From Lineus longissimus (taxonomy: Eukaryota > Nemertea > Pilidiophora > Heteronemertea > Lineidae), in NCBI RefSeq assembly GCF_910592395.1, contig NC_088311.1, forward strand, positions 9,676,501-9,740,500: 64,000 bases of DNA, in the 5' to 3' direction. The notes below the pieces were generated by a model that was given only the letters and a program-made list of their open reading frames with translations, was not told where the DNA came from and ran no database searches. Shown here one piece after another: positions 33,301 through 48,300 of the stretch (position 1 is the stretch's first letter; every line of letters starts with the position of its first letter). The translations under genes were made by a program, and so were the position numbers.

Positions 33301-36300
33301 GGGTGTGGTCTGGGGCATAGGCTCAATGTACACAAAATCAATATCATGTACAGGAATTATTTTCGTTTAATGGGGTATCGCATTCATATTGTAAGAATAG
33401 TATAGTTTGAATGGATTATTAGCGTCCCTTCAATGTTATTTTAACATCAAAAGAACTATAAAACGCAGAATCCATGAGCTATAAAACGAAGATGTTTTCG
33501 TATTTTTCCTTCGGACTAAGTCTATTTTGAAAGTGGGTGGGGTGAGGGGCACAGGTACAATGTACACAAAGTCAATATCATGTACAGGAATAATTTTCGT
33601 TTAATCGGGTATCGCATTCATATTGTTAGAATAGTATCTTTAAAGGGCAATACAGATGATCCTATGGTTTGAATGGATTATTAGCGTCCCTTCAATGTTA
33701 TTGGCCCAACCCTTATCATTTAAATTTCTTGTGGCTCGGGTAAATAATATAGGTACATCTGTTGCAGTTGTGATGCACTCAAGTTCGTTGATACGTGGGA
33801 TTTATAGTATTTGTATTGTATATCAGTCCACAAAGCAGCATCATTGAAATCTGAATTCAGATGTACATGTACCTATCTATTAAAGCGTATTTCCTACAAC
33901 AAATACAATGCCCTTCCCTCACTTTAATAGGTGTCGACACAATTGGAAATTTCAGTTCAACATTTCTGTACGAATGGAGGCCTTTAAAGGGCAAAATGTA
34001 TGTGGAAATTTGCCCTTCTTGAAATATCACGAGAGTCACCTATAAAAAGAGGAACGATCATGTATGTATAGTATAGACATGCAATGTACATACATGATAG
34101 TTGTTTTTTTTGTTTAGCACACAGCGTTAGGGGCATGCTTTTCTCATAATCTTGTCCTTTAATGAGCATTACCCAAGAATATTCTTTCTAGTGAAGACCA
34201 GCTGCAGCCTGATCACTTTCTTAATATCTCTACAGAAAGGAAACAATCTACCCTCATCATGTTTTTGTACTCTTTGCCGCCAATGCACAATCAGCAGGAA
34301 CAGTAATCAACGAAAATAATTATTATATTCCGACATGGTCCATAATGAGTGTCCATAATCAAGGAAAAAATATTCCTCGTATCATAAATATTTCAAACCT
34401 CGTCATCTTTTGATAATTAAGGGTGAATTGTGCTGCAACTCATTGTTGCATTGTGACTGGAATCTGATTACACAACTGATCTACTGCCGGCTGATGCCGC
34501 GATGAATCAAATGTGGGACAATTACTTTCGTGTTGACTAATTTGCCTTTGTTGCAGCTTCTCAGTACAATGATGTCATAAATTATTTGTTGGTGCTTGCT
34601 CTTTTTAGGCAGGCAACATATTCTATTGCAAGTAAGTGTGAGCATCTTAAGAAAAATTGGGCGTGTTATGGTTTGGGCGTGTTATGGTTTTTTAAAAAAG
34701 GGTTTTTTGCTGCTATCATCGTCATTGGTCAAAGTGGCCTTTAAAAAGTTACTAGTTGTATCTAGGGAACGTTTTAGAAAACTTGGACATTTTTCAAAAG
34801 CGGTCATCAGCACAGTTAGGGCAACACGAAGCATTTGAATGCTAATTTTGAAAAAAAATCCAACATCTTTTACTATATCATTGAATAGAAACGTAAAGAA
34901 TCCAGACAATACGATTATCATTGTCCTAATGCGATGACATTTTATATCAGAGGAAGATATAATATCATATGACATGGTAGATAACCCGCTTCTTTGATAT
35001 CAAGCTTTAGCCTTTGTTGAAGCACTAACGTTACCATTGCGGAAACATGATAATGAAATCCCCGAGAATCTCTATTTAAGACGTTAAAATTTTTACCTGA
35101 ATTTGAGACTAGCTTCCCCAGTCTAATGGCACAATAACAGAAATGCCGACCTCTTCTTGTCATCAATCTGCTTCTTCAAAATGTTAATCCTAACAGGATG
35201 CATCCCCTCCCCCTTCCCCCACTATAGGCCTACACATGCACCTGAAATTGCGGTTTTGTCATTTATCATCATTTGTCCTTTAGTAAACATTGTATTCCCA
35301 CTCTTGTTAAATTTGTTCAGTCGTGTCTGTTTGCCATCTTCGCCGTTGATTTAAGCCCTGCTTTTATCTTCAAACTCAACGTATATATTGTAAATGTACT
35401 TATATCCTTCACAGAATAAATCACTCTTTGTAAAAAAAAGATATGCTGAGCTAGATGTACCTGGGAACAACTTACGTCCGAAAAAAGAACAGAAATACAA
35501 ACTACAAAGTCAGAATAAATATCAGTTAACTTTGAATAGTCCTGTAGATGGGTATTTGCCTCAACTTAATCAAACAGTACGTTTGAGCGCATATGCAGCG
35601 TTCAGTATCAAAGTCAATAAATGAAGCTATAAATGAAGCCTGCTAGACAGTGAAAAAATGCTACGTTCTCGCTACGACTGTTGCTAAATAATTAAGAGAA
35701 CAATAGTGGATTATTTTGTGCCTCAATGAGCTTTAATGTCAACAGAATAAGTACATAATACTGCATGAGCAGCTTCGCTAACGGGGTTATAGTTTAGCGT
35801 AGGATTTTTAGCTCTTGTGTGATTAACAATAAAACAAATGATGACTGTTGCAAAAGAAGCTTAAATTCTAATAACCTTGGGCGATATGATTTACTCTACA
35901 GTAAATTATCCTGCCTGAGGGAATAATCCTCGTTACAAAGTATGTTGATTTTGAATTCGTATCTTTGTAGCCATGCAATGTGGAGTAATTTATAGCTCTT
36001 GCGTTAAGAAACAAACTGAGTTGAACAAAGTATTCACTAGTTATTATGCCCAAGTTAATGAAGATGGAATTCCTTCAGCAATAGAATTATTTTCCTTGCA
36101 TATTTTTTTTTTCAGCCAGATTCAGGTTTCTGAACATTGCACCACGGTCAATGGCCAGTTTTCATGAAAATGGAACTTAACGAATTTTGACGTGTGGTTT
36201 CATTTTTTATATATAAAAGCAAAACAAATACAAAAGATAGATGCATGAACGTTCACGTATTAACGCATATATTCCACATCATACTGTCTACCGAATATCA

Positions 36301-39300
36301 GTTACCAGTTAAATACATGCAAAAGGTCATTAATCCTTGAAGTTCATGACGTTTTAATGTGTAACCCAAGAGATGGGCCTAAATCCCTCATCATGAATGA
36401 TAAATTAACTCAAATCAGGTTCAATCAACTCCGTTTCAGTTTATGTTTCTGTGTTCAAGAGATGTAAGGTGCAAGCACTGTAATATAATGAACAGTATAA
36501 TTACATGAACAGTATCTATATGGATGCCCTCTCTCACAAGTAGTGGTACCATTTCATACCTGACAGGTTGAACAACACCAACAAGTTAATGTAGCATGCC
36601 GACGGACGTAATGAGCAAGTTTTTAGATGAGAAAGTTTCTAATTAGATTTCTGGCGAGTGAAGGCGTTGTCTTTTGTTATGTGGCTAAGGCCGTAATGCA
36701 TTTATCGCACATCAAGAGAGAAATGTAAGCTTGGGGAGACTTGTGCCAGCGTTGATGAATCTTTCTCATCCTACGACTGCACATGTGATGCCCGACAAAT
36801 GAGGAGCCTGAAGCACTGTTCTGGCAGTAGCTAATTAGAACAAAGTGCTAGTTGCGTGCTGGACTTTCATCTAGTAAGACCATAGATGGATCAGGTCAAG
36901 ATGATATAAGTGAACGGACGTCATATTTTAAGGTGCAGAAACAGATATCTGGCTTGGCATGTTAGGTATCCAATCCTGAAATAGTTTAGTATATTGATAT
37001 GGTAAAACATTCTTAATGTCGCCACTTGACGATCGTTTCGTGCGCTGTGATCAGAATTGAGCAAAGAATTTAAGACTCCCCGGAATTCATCATTGAAATA
37101 TGAACCAGTTTGATACTAATGGTTAAACCTGTGGTCTTTCTGCCCGTAATTAACAAGATAGCATGAGATAGAATACTAATTATTCTGACCACAACTTCGT
37201 ACCAACATGAAAGAAGATACACTGGAGGCATACCGATGATGCTGACCACACAGGCAAGATGAAAGAAACCTTAAAAGGTGGGAAAGGCTGGGAAAGTAAA
37301 CATGACCATAAGGAAACTTGAATGATGCATATCGAGCCCTGATGGAACATTTTCTGGCTCATTCATCTTCATGGTTTCTATCTCGAGATCGTGCCCGGCC
37401 ATACCACTGACCATAGGATGGTCCATTTCATGCAGATATGTCAACTGCTAAAGCTATTGTTCAACTTGTCCAAGAAGCCTTCATTGATGTATATACTTAT
37501 CAACATTTACATGCCTGAGAATCCGCAGTATCTCTTTTCATGGACGCCACCTGAAGAGATACGTTACAGACCAATGTCACCTATGACTTTTCCGTGATTC
37601 ATACAACAAAATGCAACTCAGCGCACACCAAAACCAAAAAGAAATATTTTGGAATTGTAAATTGATAAAAATTGACAGTGTGACGAATTAGCATTGAATT
37701 CCAGTCATCAATGTTGACAAACCTTTTGAAGAGACTTGTTGTCGCACTATTTGTTTATTTATTGATTGTAGAAAATTTCCTTTATTAGTGTTGACAGGAA
37801 GCCAATATGGGAGGTTCGAGGTTCATCCCCTGACTCAGATCCCCGGGGGACCAAGCTATGACAATGATCAGTGATTGATAGTTCCCCTGTCTCTGTGATG
37901 TGGACACGGCCACCGACAAGTGCTATTAGATTACTGAGTGGAATAGCTTCACATCGGTCCTCAGTGAAGTCTCAAGCGACGGATGGGTTAAGGACTATTG
38001 GTACTGCGTGCTTGGGTCAGAAGACCGGTTCAGAAGCCATCTGATTGAAGGAGTAATATTCACAACAAATATGGAGTAAAAAATCAACACTTGATTTAAG
38101 GTGTCTGTTGGTCAAAACAATAACTCGACAAGGTTAGGCAATCATTTATAATTTATAATCATTGAAATATATATACATATCTATCAGGTGCTTTCATTTG
38201 TATCTCATATTTATATGAAAGCATTGTGGTTGAGAGTGTATAAACGCTTCAAATTTGCCCTGCTTATATTTTCTTTCGTCACTCAATATCAACCAATATA
38301 TGTATATTTCAAAAGCTGATCACAGTGGAGTACAAGGCCGTACGTGTATTTCTACCCCATCTCCACGTAATGCATAATCTTCTCTCGATATTTATTCAAT
38401 TATTCATATCACAACAATCAATAATGTTTCCTTCCTGATAAATAAATTTCTGAAGGTACAGATATGATTAAAGTTCTATTCTCCAATTAGAGGAAATTAT
38501 TAGATAAGTATGTAACAGCCTACCATTTAGAACGTATTGTGCAGTAAGGAGGGTTGAGAAAGTTGTTACCTAAAGTATGTAAAGTGTTGTCAAATAATCG
38601 AGCCAGTCATATGGGACAATTTGTTTACAATGATGGACCATTCATTTGGATGAATGATTGATTAAAAATCGCATGAAAAACGATTGGTGTCATTAAAATT
38701 ATGTTAATATTTCTCTGACTGGACGGTCATCCGTCAATATCAAAATCATAATGGCAGGCTCTCCTCAAAAAAGTATCGATAGAAATAAGAAACAAAAGTT
38801 TAACATGACTCGGAGATTTGACATGATTAAGTGAGGTCATCTATTAAATACCAATTCAATTTCTCGAAATATTTTGTCACTTTGCTCACGTTGTGTACAT
38901 CTTTCATAAATCTCAAATTTGACTGAGATATGAATGCAAATATAATTCTCACCGTAAATTTTCTCCTCACTTCGTTATCTCGATGTTTGATTTTGACCTC
39001 GAGTCATGGTGATTCATCGAATGAATTGACACGTTGGTTGATTTTGCATAATGCCGCCAATTTCATCTTCAGAACGTCTGCACGTAACACGTAGAATTTC
39101 TTAACCCTAGAATGTGTTGTGTGTTAATAAGAAGAATACTGATACCAGATTTAATGTGGGTTTTCTATTAGAGTCAGTTAAAAGTTGTTGTTTTTTCTGT
39201 TGCTGTATCCAGCCAAACAAGCAGCAAAAGTGTCCGGCTAAATAGAATAAAATTTCAGTTGACATATTATATCGAAATCCACTCTTCAACTCTTCATTTG

Positions 39301-42300
39301 TATTACCAGGGGCAAGACAAGATTTTTTGTCCAGGTCAACCGAGGTGTTACACGTTGAGTAAGCTGCGCTGGACATGAGAGTAGAGTATAATGCACGGTG
39401 ATGGGCGGCCGATGGTTTGATCGGCCTACGACCGGTGTGGCGGGGATAGTAGTCCTAGGGCTGATAGTCCGTGTAACAATAGCCCGCATTGCTAAATGTT
39501 TTGGTTAGGGTTAGCGGTACAATAGATCATGCTGCTTAATTGGTCAAATACAATGCTACCGGACTATGACTCCAGGGGGACTATATCCGCTGTCACACCG
39601 GGCCATCGAGAATTTTTCAGCCTTACGCTGAGTCTACGAAACATGTTAAATGATTTGCTTGAGCATGAGAATAACTATGTAATAATCCTTTCATGGCGAT
39701 TTCTTCCAAGGTAGCGTCAGCAAAGAGACGCTCGGCTCTTCTTATTTGAAAGTTCATACCAGAACAAACTATCAAGAGACCCTAGCATCCCAACTTGGCA
39801 TAAATACAATGTGACACCCTGTCCTTAAATGACTTAATAATGAACAACTAGTCATAACATATATCCAGAGGATGATGTATTTATCTAAGAAGCAAATGAT
39901 CACTCTCTTTGTAGCTATCATGGGACAAAATGTCTCATCAAAAAGATTATATGACATGTATGAAAACGAATGATTTATTGCAATGATCACCTGACTAATT
40001 GTGGTGATGGCTTTTACCTCTTACCATATCGGAGACGATGGTGCTGTAAAATGAGAGATGTGTCTCCGCTGTATATTCTGTTCTACGATGGACATAATAA
40101 CTTGGTATATTATGATGTTATTGAAATGGCAAATTAAAATGGTTGACTATTTCAAATCAATAAAGTACTTCATTGATCATGTCCAAGCCAAAGGTAGTGC
40201 AATAGATAACTTTTGTTGAAATCTATTAGGGTGGTTTAACCGTGATTACGGGGGGACATGGGGGAGGATGATACCACTAGCAAGCCAGTTGCATTGGTAA
40301 CGAAGATCATCACCCCCAGCTAAGCAAATCTTAACCAACACTTAATGATATTTTTTCGAGTTCGAATACGACTCTTCGATAAATTCTGCAGATAATGATT
40401 ATATGTATCTTTATCGATCATCCAATAGCAATCACTGACTATTTTTGGAGTTAGAATAACATACATTAATACGACTATTGCATTTCACCTTAGATAATAT
40501 CTGCAGTTAATGAGTACTTTTATCTATCACCCAGTATCAACAACTGATAAGGCTGCAATGAAATCGAGGCAGATAATTGCAAGTAAACAATATGGCAATC
40601 TCTCAATGAAAACATTCTAAAATTGCAATTTTTATCAGGATCCTGTTTTTTTCATGAAATGGTTTGAAATAGAGTTCACCCCTAATTAAAGCATGATTTT
40701 GATCTGCTCTTAATTATGTTCAAGAAACGTCTGAGTCTAAAACTGAATGTATTCATCGACAATTTATTGTTTGTGCAATGAGTTTTTGTTGAAGGAATCT
40801 ATTTCACAATTTTTGAAAAAATTACTTTGATTGATGAGTTTTTAGTATGTACGTGTTTGTCAGGTAACGGTTATTGCACTGTAAAATCGATGTTGATTGT
40901 AATTGTTTTAAAGAAAAAACATTGTTCGATTGACAAAATGATTTTTACCACAAAGTTGGTCTGTATTAATGGTAATGGAGCAGAACGTAATGTAATATAC
41001 TTTAATGGCGCATTCGTCAGGCACATGCACCTTTAACAATGTTCGCTATTCCATGCCTCGTTCTTCTCCGAGCTGGTTCCCTTGGGTCAGATATGCCCAT
41101 CACATCCATGGTTAATTAATTGTTTATGAAGCCCCAGGTGAAGGTCAGCGTGCTAAACCTGGAAAAACATAATGAAAAGTTGCTAAACTGTTTATGTGGT
41201 CACTTCGAGTAGAAATGCAATTAACTTTTTTCTCTACAGTGACCAACAGGACTGACCACCGGTGACAGGAGGTAATTATCAATTTTCGAGGTGTTTTGAC
41301 TGCAAACACCTTGCGAGGATGCTGACACGCGGCGAAGAAAGAATATCAGTCCCTCACAGCATGGCACACCCAAACATCTCCGGTGTATTCATTCATGCTG
41401 GAGGGTAAGATGTGACATGACATCGGAATAGATTCTAATCTGATACCGTCTGAGCCATTGTCCGGGCCATTTTCACAGTAATGATACAGAGTAAGGTTTC
41501 CTGGATTTTGATGTATTGTCATGCAAATATGTATAAATTTTCTGTTTTGAATGCAATGTATGGAGAGTTAGCAGTGAACTGCTCCCATTCTCACTTCCGT
41601 TTGTCTTCCGATTTTTGGCATAATTTTCAGCTATTTTATATTTGTGCTTATTTGCAATACCAGCAGTGTGACTTCATCCCGAGTTGAATAGGGGGATGGA
41701 TGTCATCTCGCCGAGGGAGCTCGGCAAGTGGGTTTGCCAAATTTATGAAAACAGACATTTCATGGGTTTCGTCGAAAGGAAAGTATGTTCCATCTGTTAA
41801 AAGCATGATGACCAACAACTAGGTGTAATGAACACAGATCACCAGATCACCAGATCACCATAAAAATGTAGCCAAGTTATTTGTGAACATTTTGTGTGTT
41901 CTCCAGATCAATCATAGGAAAAAATTATGATATTCTTTACTTCAGAATATCACTCGCTGTGTACTGGGATAAAGGTCTCAACCAGACGAAACCTGGTAAA
42001 TTTCAACTCAATACATAAAATCACTGTTTTCTGTTCTTTTCTTGAATTTGGCAAACCCTCTTTTCGAGTTTCTCTCGGCAGCTGGGGTAGCTTTTATAAC
42101 CAGGGTGGTTATAATGAACAGTTCAGTGCAGCAACTTTACCTTTTTGAATCCAAACAACACGAACACTGGTCCAAAAACTGTCAGTTGGAAAGACGTCCG
42201 ACATGGCTGATAAGTCACTGGGGCAAAAAAGTGCCACAAGCGCACCGTTGACGTTCTTTCGCTGATGAAGCCATTGTCATGTACAGTGACAGTTTCGTCG

Positions 42301-45300
42301 CCGCCTCTTGCAATTTGGTGGCCAATTACACTAACAGTAATGAGGATAACAAGTCCACTAGAGGCTGGAGCGTGTCTTCGTGGATTCCAATCTTGAACTG
42401 CACGCAATATGGTAGTTAGAGTGGCTATAATAATGACCAAAGAGGAACATGTGTTTGCGTTGTAATGGGATCACCATGAGCTGAGCTCTTTTTTGTTCGT
42501 TTTTTACAACCACACCTGATTATGTAATCAAAGAACAGGAATGTACTTTGCACCAGTATGCCCGGAGCAAACTATAAACAACATCTTAACCCTTAAATTT
42601 TAAATCTGAAAATAATCACCTTTAAAACTTTTGATCATACTCATTTAGGATTTTTAGACTGCAGTAATTCAATAAATGGACCCATTTTTGACGAATCAAC
42701 CAAATGCCTTCAAAGCATCATGGAAGTTTCCAGGTTTGTGGGTTTTTTTCAATCTTAAGAAAGAGTAAGCTAAGGTGTGATGACGTCGTGGTTAGAGCTG
42801 AAAGCAATATGGCTCATTTCTTCTCTTCCAAATGTCAATCAGTCAGGCTAACAGATTAAGTTGGTACAGTGTAGGATGATTATCTTGATTATGGCAAATT
42901 GCCTAGTCGGGTAACTCAGAGACTTGGCGGTAATTACACCATTCCATAATTACCAGTATAATCTTGGTCTCTGCCCGGAGTTCGTGGTGCAATGCCAGCG
43001 GCAATAAAGCTATATCAATCAGAAATGAGAGGAAAAAAAGCCAACGGTATTCATTGGTTATCCAAAAAAAGGATTTTTTCTGAAGAAAGTCCTGTAATAT
43101 CTGATAGATATGAATGGTTTCACCTTTGCTTTGTTTCAAGAGTATCATATTTAGCTGGTATCTTTTGTTGTTTCAAAAGGTTTATTTTTTGTACTTAGAC
43201 GGAAGAAGTTTTTGCCGGACTAGATAATGCTTTATCATTAGAAAAAAGATATAGTTTTAATGTTTCTCTTTCTCATATCCCACGGATTGGCTGGTACTGA
43301 GTATGCCCCTAAGGTCAGTCAACTCTTAGAACCTTTGAGAAATAGAGGTGTTTGAAATTTGTAAGAAAAAAATTATCCACCCCTCAGAGGTTTTCTGCAA
43401 ACTCGAACTTGAAAATACACTACTTTTGTTTTACAGATTCTAAAAAAGCTTTAAGGTTTTATGTTTATCATTTAGCTAAAAAATCTAAACGAATACATAT
43501 TCGTGTTGGACGAAAAAAAGCTTTATTTCTAACAGTTTATGCCAACAACATTTCTATTGTACTGAAGATACATGTACTAACCATTGACCCAATAAATGTT
43601 CCGTTAAAAAAAAATTACCCTCAACAAGAAAACTTTCAGTAACAACAGTTATAATTTTACGAGAAGTTCTACTAGGATTTTGGTCCAAAAGTTTGTGTGA
43701 CTTCACGGATTAGATCAGATAAGGCATAACACAAAGGCATCGAATCACAATCATCTTAGTTGTGCCGGCCCCTTCGAAATAAAGTTTTATCATACAAACA
43801 GAAAAGGCATGGTGATATGAATAAAGACTAGCAAATGCTTTTATCTAAAACTCCATGTACGTTTACAGGAGGCCTTTCTGTACAAAATTGACGTAAAAGC
43901 ATTTGCTAGACTTAGGAAACATTCCTGCACAACAAACGACTACACCAAAGATAGATTAATTAATGTTTAATGGACCAAATGGATATTTAGCCCCTAGACC
44001 TAGTCGTTTATGTCTAGCATAATGGTCAGAGGCTGGGTTTTTTTCTGTTTTAGACTTGTTTGTCGTTACTTTCTTTTACATGGATGATCCACAGGTTTGC
44101 AGACGATGGCTAAAGGCCTTGGCTACCATTTAACATGCTACCAACATATTTCCATTTCACGAGAAAGTGACAGTCAGAGTATTGATGATTCACATAGAAA
44201 ACGAGACAGTTTAACAATATCTTGTGTCTTATTTTAAACAATCATATCTTACGAAAGCCCAGAAGACTCATATGAAATTCAGAATCCGAAATCTTGTATC
44301 TTGTATCTTATATTACATGTTCAGAGCCTAGTCAGTAATAGCATCGAATAGAAATTTAGATTTCCATATCATCAAGGACTGTTCCCTTGGCTTAGTTCCT
44401 TGGCCTGGCTCAAAATGATATTGCATGATTACAAGAAATGTCTAAATTGGATGCTTATTAATTCAAGGACAAGAGATTACATATCAAATTACACCAAATA
44501 TCGAATATTTAGAGGTGATACGGAATTCCGTCAACTACATGTAGGGCCTTACTCGTAATAAAATCGAGTTAAGTTTAGCTAAGTTGCATGACCTTGTTAA
44601 AAATAATCAAATAATGCAACATATCAAATACTTAGACTTGATGACTAAGTATACTGCTTGATGTGAATTGTATCAACATAGTCATCCTGCAAGATTACAT
44701 GTCGTTGGATCTGACTAGAATATGGAAAAATATTGGGAAAATGGTGAGAGACAGAGTTAGAACTCGTGAAGTCGATTGGTCATATGGGTGTTAGCTGTAT
44801 CAGACTTAATCAAAGAATCAAATATTTTGAGATGACACGTGTTATATTAGAATTGAAGATGTCACGAATCTGAATTAGCTGCAATTACTTATTTGTCACT
44901 ATTCGTGCGTGGTCTCTCGGGAAAGGAGTCAAAGTAAATGAGACTTAGTCATACAATATTTGAAATGATATTACAAATTACCTTGTGCGAATAACATTAC
45001 TTTTATCAGCTTGCACCAGGTCTGATGTCCGAAACCATCAGGTAAACTTCATTTTTCACTTTTGAAATTGTTGTTTCTTTGTTTACATTGTTTAGCTGTG
45101 TCCTGCAGGTAATTAGAATCCCCGTAGTGCAGTTACTAAGTATGCCAGTTCGATAGAAATAGGCAGTTATAGTGTTACGATACCAGTCCAAACAACAGCA
45201 TTAGTAAAATTGATATTCAACGCGTTCATGTATTTACATAATTGGAAAATCTCAATTTCAATTTTCGAAACCAACTTTTTAAACCGGTATACCCGGTCTT

Positions 45301-48300
45301 TGAAGTGATAAGGCGAAAGATCATGACATACACTCCCTGGTGATCATGTGCCATTAGACACTTCAGAGAAGCCAGGTGCAGTCATCCATTTTTGATGACA
45401 TTATTGAAATATGGCAATCATCTTGGTCACTCTGTTCAAACAATAACCTAGCTTGGATGATTCACAATAATAATTATGGTCATTTTTACAGCCTCATCAG
45501 GGAGTGTGTAACTTTACACTTGAGTAAGCCGCTTGTTAGCCTCACGTGGTCAGAGAAAAAATGAAGCAGTGATTGTCCACAATTGCTGGAATTAACTCAC
45601 CGTAGTTGGCCTTAGGGGATTAAGATATTAACCACTCATTGCTAGGGACGACAACGATGTCCACGCTTCGAATAGCTGAAGATTTCAGTACATCATTGTC
45701 GTTGTTGTGTTTCTGTCTCTGCGGCAAAAGTGCTGAATACTTGTATTGGAAACGAGGAAAATGAATTGCTTTCTCTTGTTAAAGGGTAACTCGTGTCAAA
45801 TTTCACCATATAATGTTTTAGCTGTTTTTGACAAATGACTACGTCACTTTCTCATAAATCGGTAAGGTTTTCGAATCGAAATGCACATTTTCTAGAAATT
45901 GATGGTTTAATCCCGCCCGGACGGCTCGCTTCGATGTCGTTTTCGTTGATGACGTCACAACGTGAACATTTTCGCGGTCGCGGTGGTTTACATTCAGCGA
46001 TTTTATAATAAATATAATTTAAAAAATGGAAAATTTGAGCTTTACATTTGTGATCAACAATTAAAGACGGACGTATTTTCGCCAAGTTGTAAATCACATC
46101 ATAGTATCACTTTAAGATGGTTTTTTTTATCAAGCATGGATTGTGTTGGAGAGATTTTGCCAGCAAATTATTCCAAAAAGACTAAGGACTTATCTCAGAC
46201 ATGCTCCTAGGGCGAACAACAATGATTAAAGGAAACCCTTGGTAACACTTTGATATAAGAAGCCTTTAATTACAGTCGGGTGCATGGGAAAACAAGGCTA
46301 TAAGACAAAGTTATAAGACTTCTATGAGAGTCGCTCGATCACTAATCAACGAATAGGGATACTTGAGAGCAAGAAGCCACAAATGTTTCATTATTGTTCA
46401 TCAAGACAATTCCTGATGACAAATATTGCAAGCTAGTCTACATTGGGTCACAAGTTATTGTGATGGAATTATTGTTTAAGAATACGGTGCCAAGTCTATC
46501 CATGAAAAATATAATTTTGTAATTAATATGCTCTTTAATTCACAAGCTGTGATTCTTACACGTCTCTACAAGTCCAATGAACGATTTCAAAATTATCATG
46601 GTCTCAATGAAACAGCAACAACAGGCAGGTTACCTTCTCCGACGGAAGGTAATTTAACTTGATTTTAATGACATACAATTTTCTTCATTCAATTGAATTA
46701 ATTTTGAGTCTGGCAGACATAATTAAGGGTATACTGTGATCCTTAATTATTCTATCAGCAGGATCTGAGCAATCATTTCAACAGTGTTATAACAACTCAA
46801 ATGGAGTATGGTGCAAATGGCTCGGATTAGCCTTCCATTTAAGGTTATAATTTTCCCACTGAATTTAAATTAGATTCTGACTGTGAAGGGACGATTATTT
46901 GAAGACTTTTATAGAACTTTACATTATCACAAATATCCTTACCATCGATCTTTGCCGTATTCCAGGCCGTTGCTGACCATTATACTTAGGGATCGTGCAG
47001 AATTGTTTGTTTTTTTGTTGATAATCTGAAGTTCTGAGATCGAGTGATCTTAGTCATGATCTAATGGATAAGAGATGACAATTTAGCCTCTTTAAGGGGT
47101 CAATGGTTAGACCGTTGCTTTGCATGGAAGTCGTAGGCCCTATCTTTGGCCTCCTGCCATTTGAAAAGTTTAAAACTTTCACAAGATGTTTTGTTGTTTT
47201 TTTAATCATTGAACAGCAAGTTCTAAAATTTTACGGGGTTGATAACATGATCCCTTTCTTATACTTTGTCCTGCAGCTTTGACCTACGTTGGCACACCTT
47301 GTGTCAATTTCGAGCACAGAAATAAAATGCTATCACAGAGACCACGCAAAGGACTTCTCAATCCAAGCTTATCTCTACATCGAAGAGACGACACGAGCAG
47401 CTGCATTGCCAGAGCCAATCGCCAGTGCTAATTGTGAAAAGCTCTGGCATCCCAAGATGATAGAAGCTAATCTAGTAGATATGACACATCATCTGGGAGC
47501 TGGTGACTGGTCGTGGCGACATCACCTGCATTTCCACTCGACATATCATAACTCTTTTACGTGTGGGATCTGCGCATATGTACATGTACATGTACATGTA
47601 AGACGTCAGATTGAAGTTCCTACATTTGGCCATAGAATATTTCATCATCGAATGCGAAAGGAACGTGACCTGAATCGAGCACAAGCTGTAGATATCTGCT
47701 GAACTCAGTACTTTTCTGTATTTTCTGTATTACTGCAAGGTATCTACCTTTTAATTGATTTAGATAACAAAAGAAGTAAGCCTTTGAAGGAGTGAAATCA
47801 TACTTGACCAATATCTTCGCCAATCCAATTGATCATGGTCCAAATCGACAATAGACACCATAGGTTGGTAGGGAATATACTCGCGGACTTAAGAGGTCAG
47901 TTTTGCATTAATGAACTCGAGCTTTTATCACCAATCTCATGACAGTATGAATCAATGGAGATCAGTTTAGCTTTCAATATCCGTGGCCAGTAAACCTCCA
48001 ACATCGAATTCAAGATGCCCATACCGTAGAAAAAACTGACCTCTTAAGTCTGCCGCGGTTGGGTATTTAAATCAGGGTCACCTGTCTTTCATCCATTTAG
48101 AATACCTTACGGATAGCAATTTCACAGCCATGGTTAAATATGAAAAAATGAAATTTACAACAATACAAAAAACGAAATGCATGTTTTTAGTTTTAAATCG
48201 CCTCTATAGCCTTCGTTTACTTTTCTATAACAATATTCTAGAAGCCTCTACTGTTATAAATAAAAAACTGTTAGTTTAAAAAGAGATAAGTTTTGGAGTA

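Noticed and set aside
42123-42440. Hydrophobic 105-codon frame on the - strand
   Set aside because: It suggested a membrane protein exon, but there is no phase-compatible splice context and I do not recognise the sequence.
47095-47160. tRNA-like A-box (TGGTTAGACCG)
   Set aside because: No matching B-box GGTTCRANYCC at the right distance and no cloverleaf; at most a decayed tRNA-derived SINE.
47289-47702. 137-codon open frame on the + strand
   Set aside because: It begins at a TTG, ends in a TACATG repeat region, has no recognisable domain and lies inside a gene 2 intron. Length alone is not enough in 64 kb of six frames.
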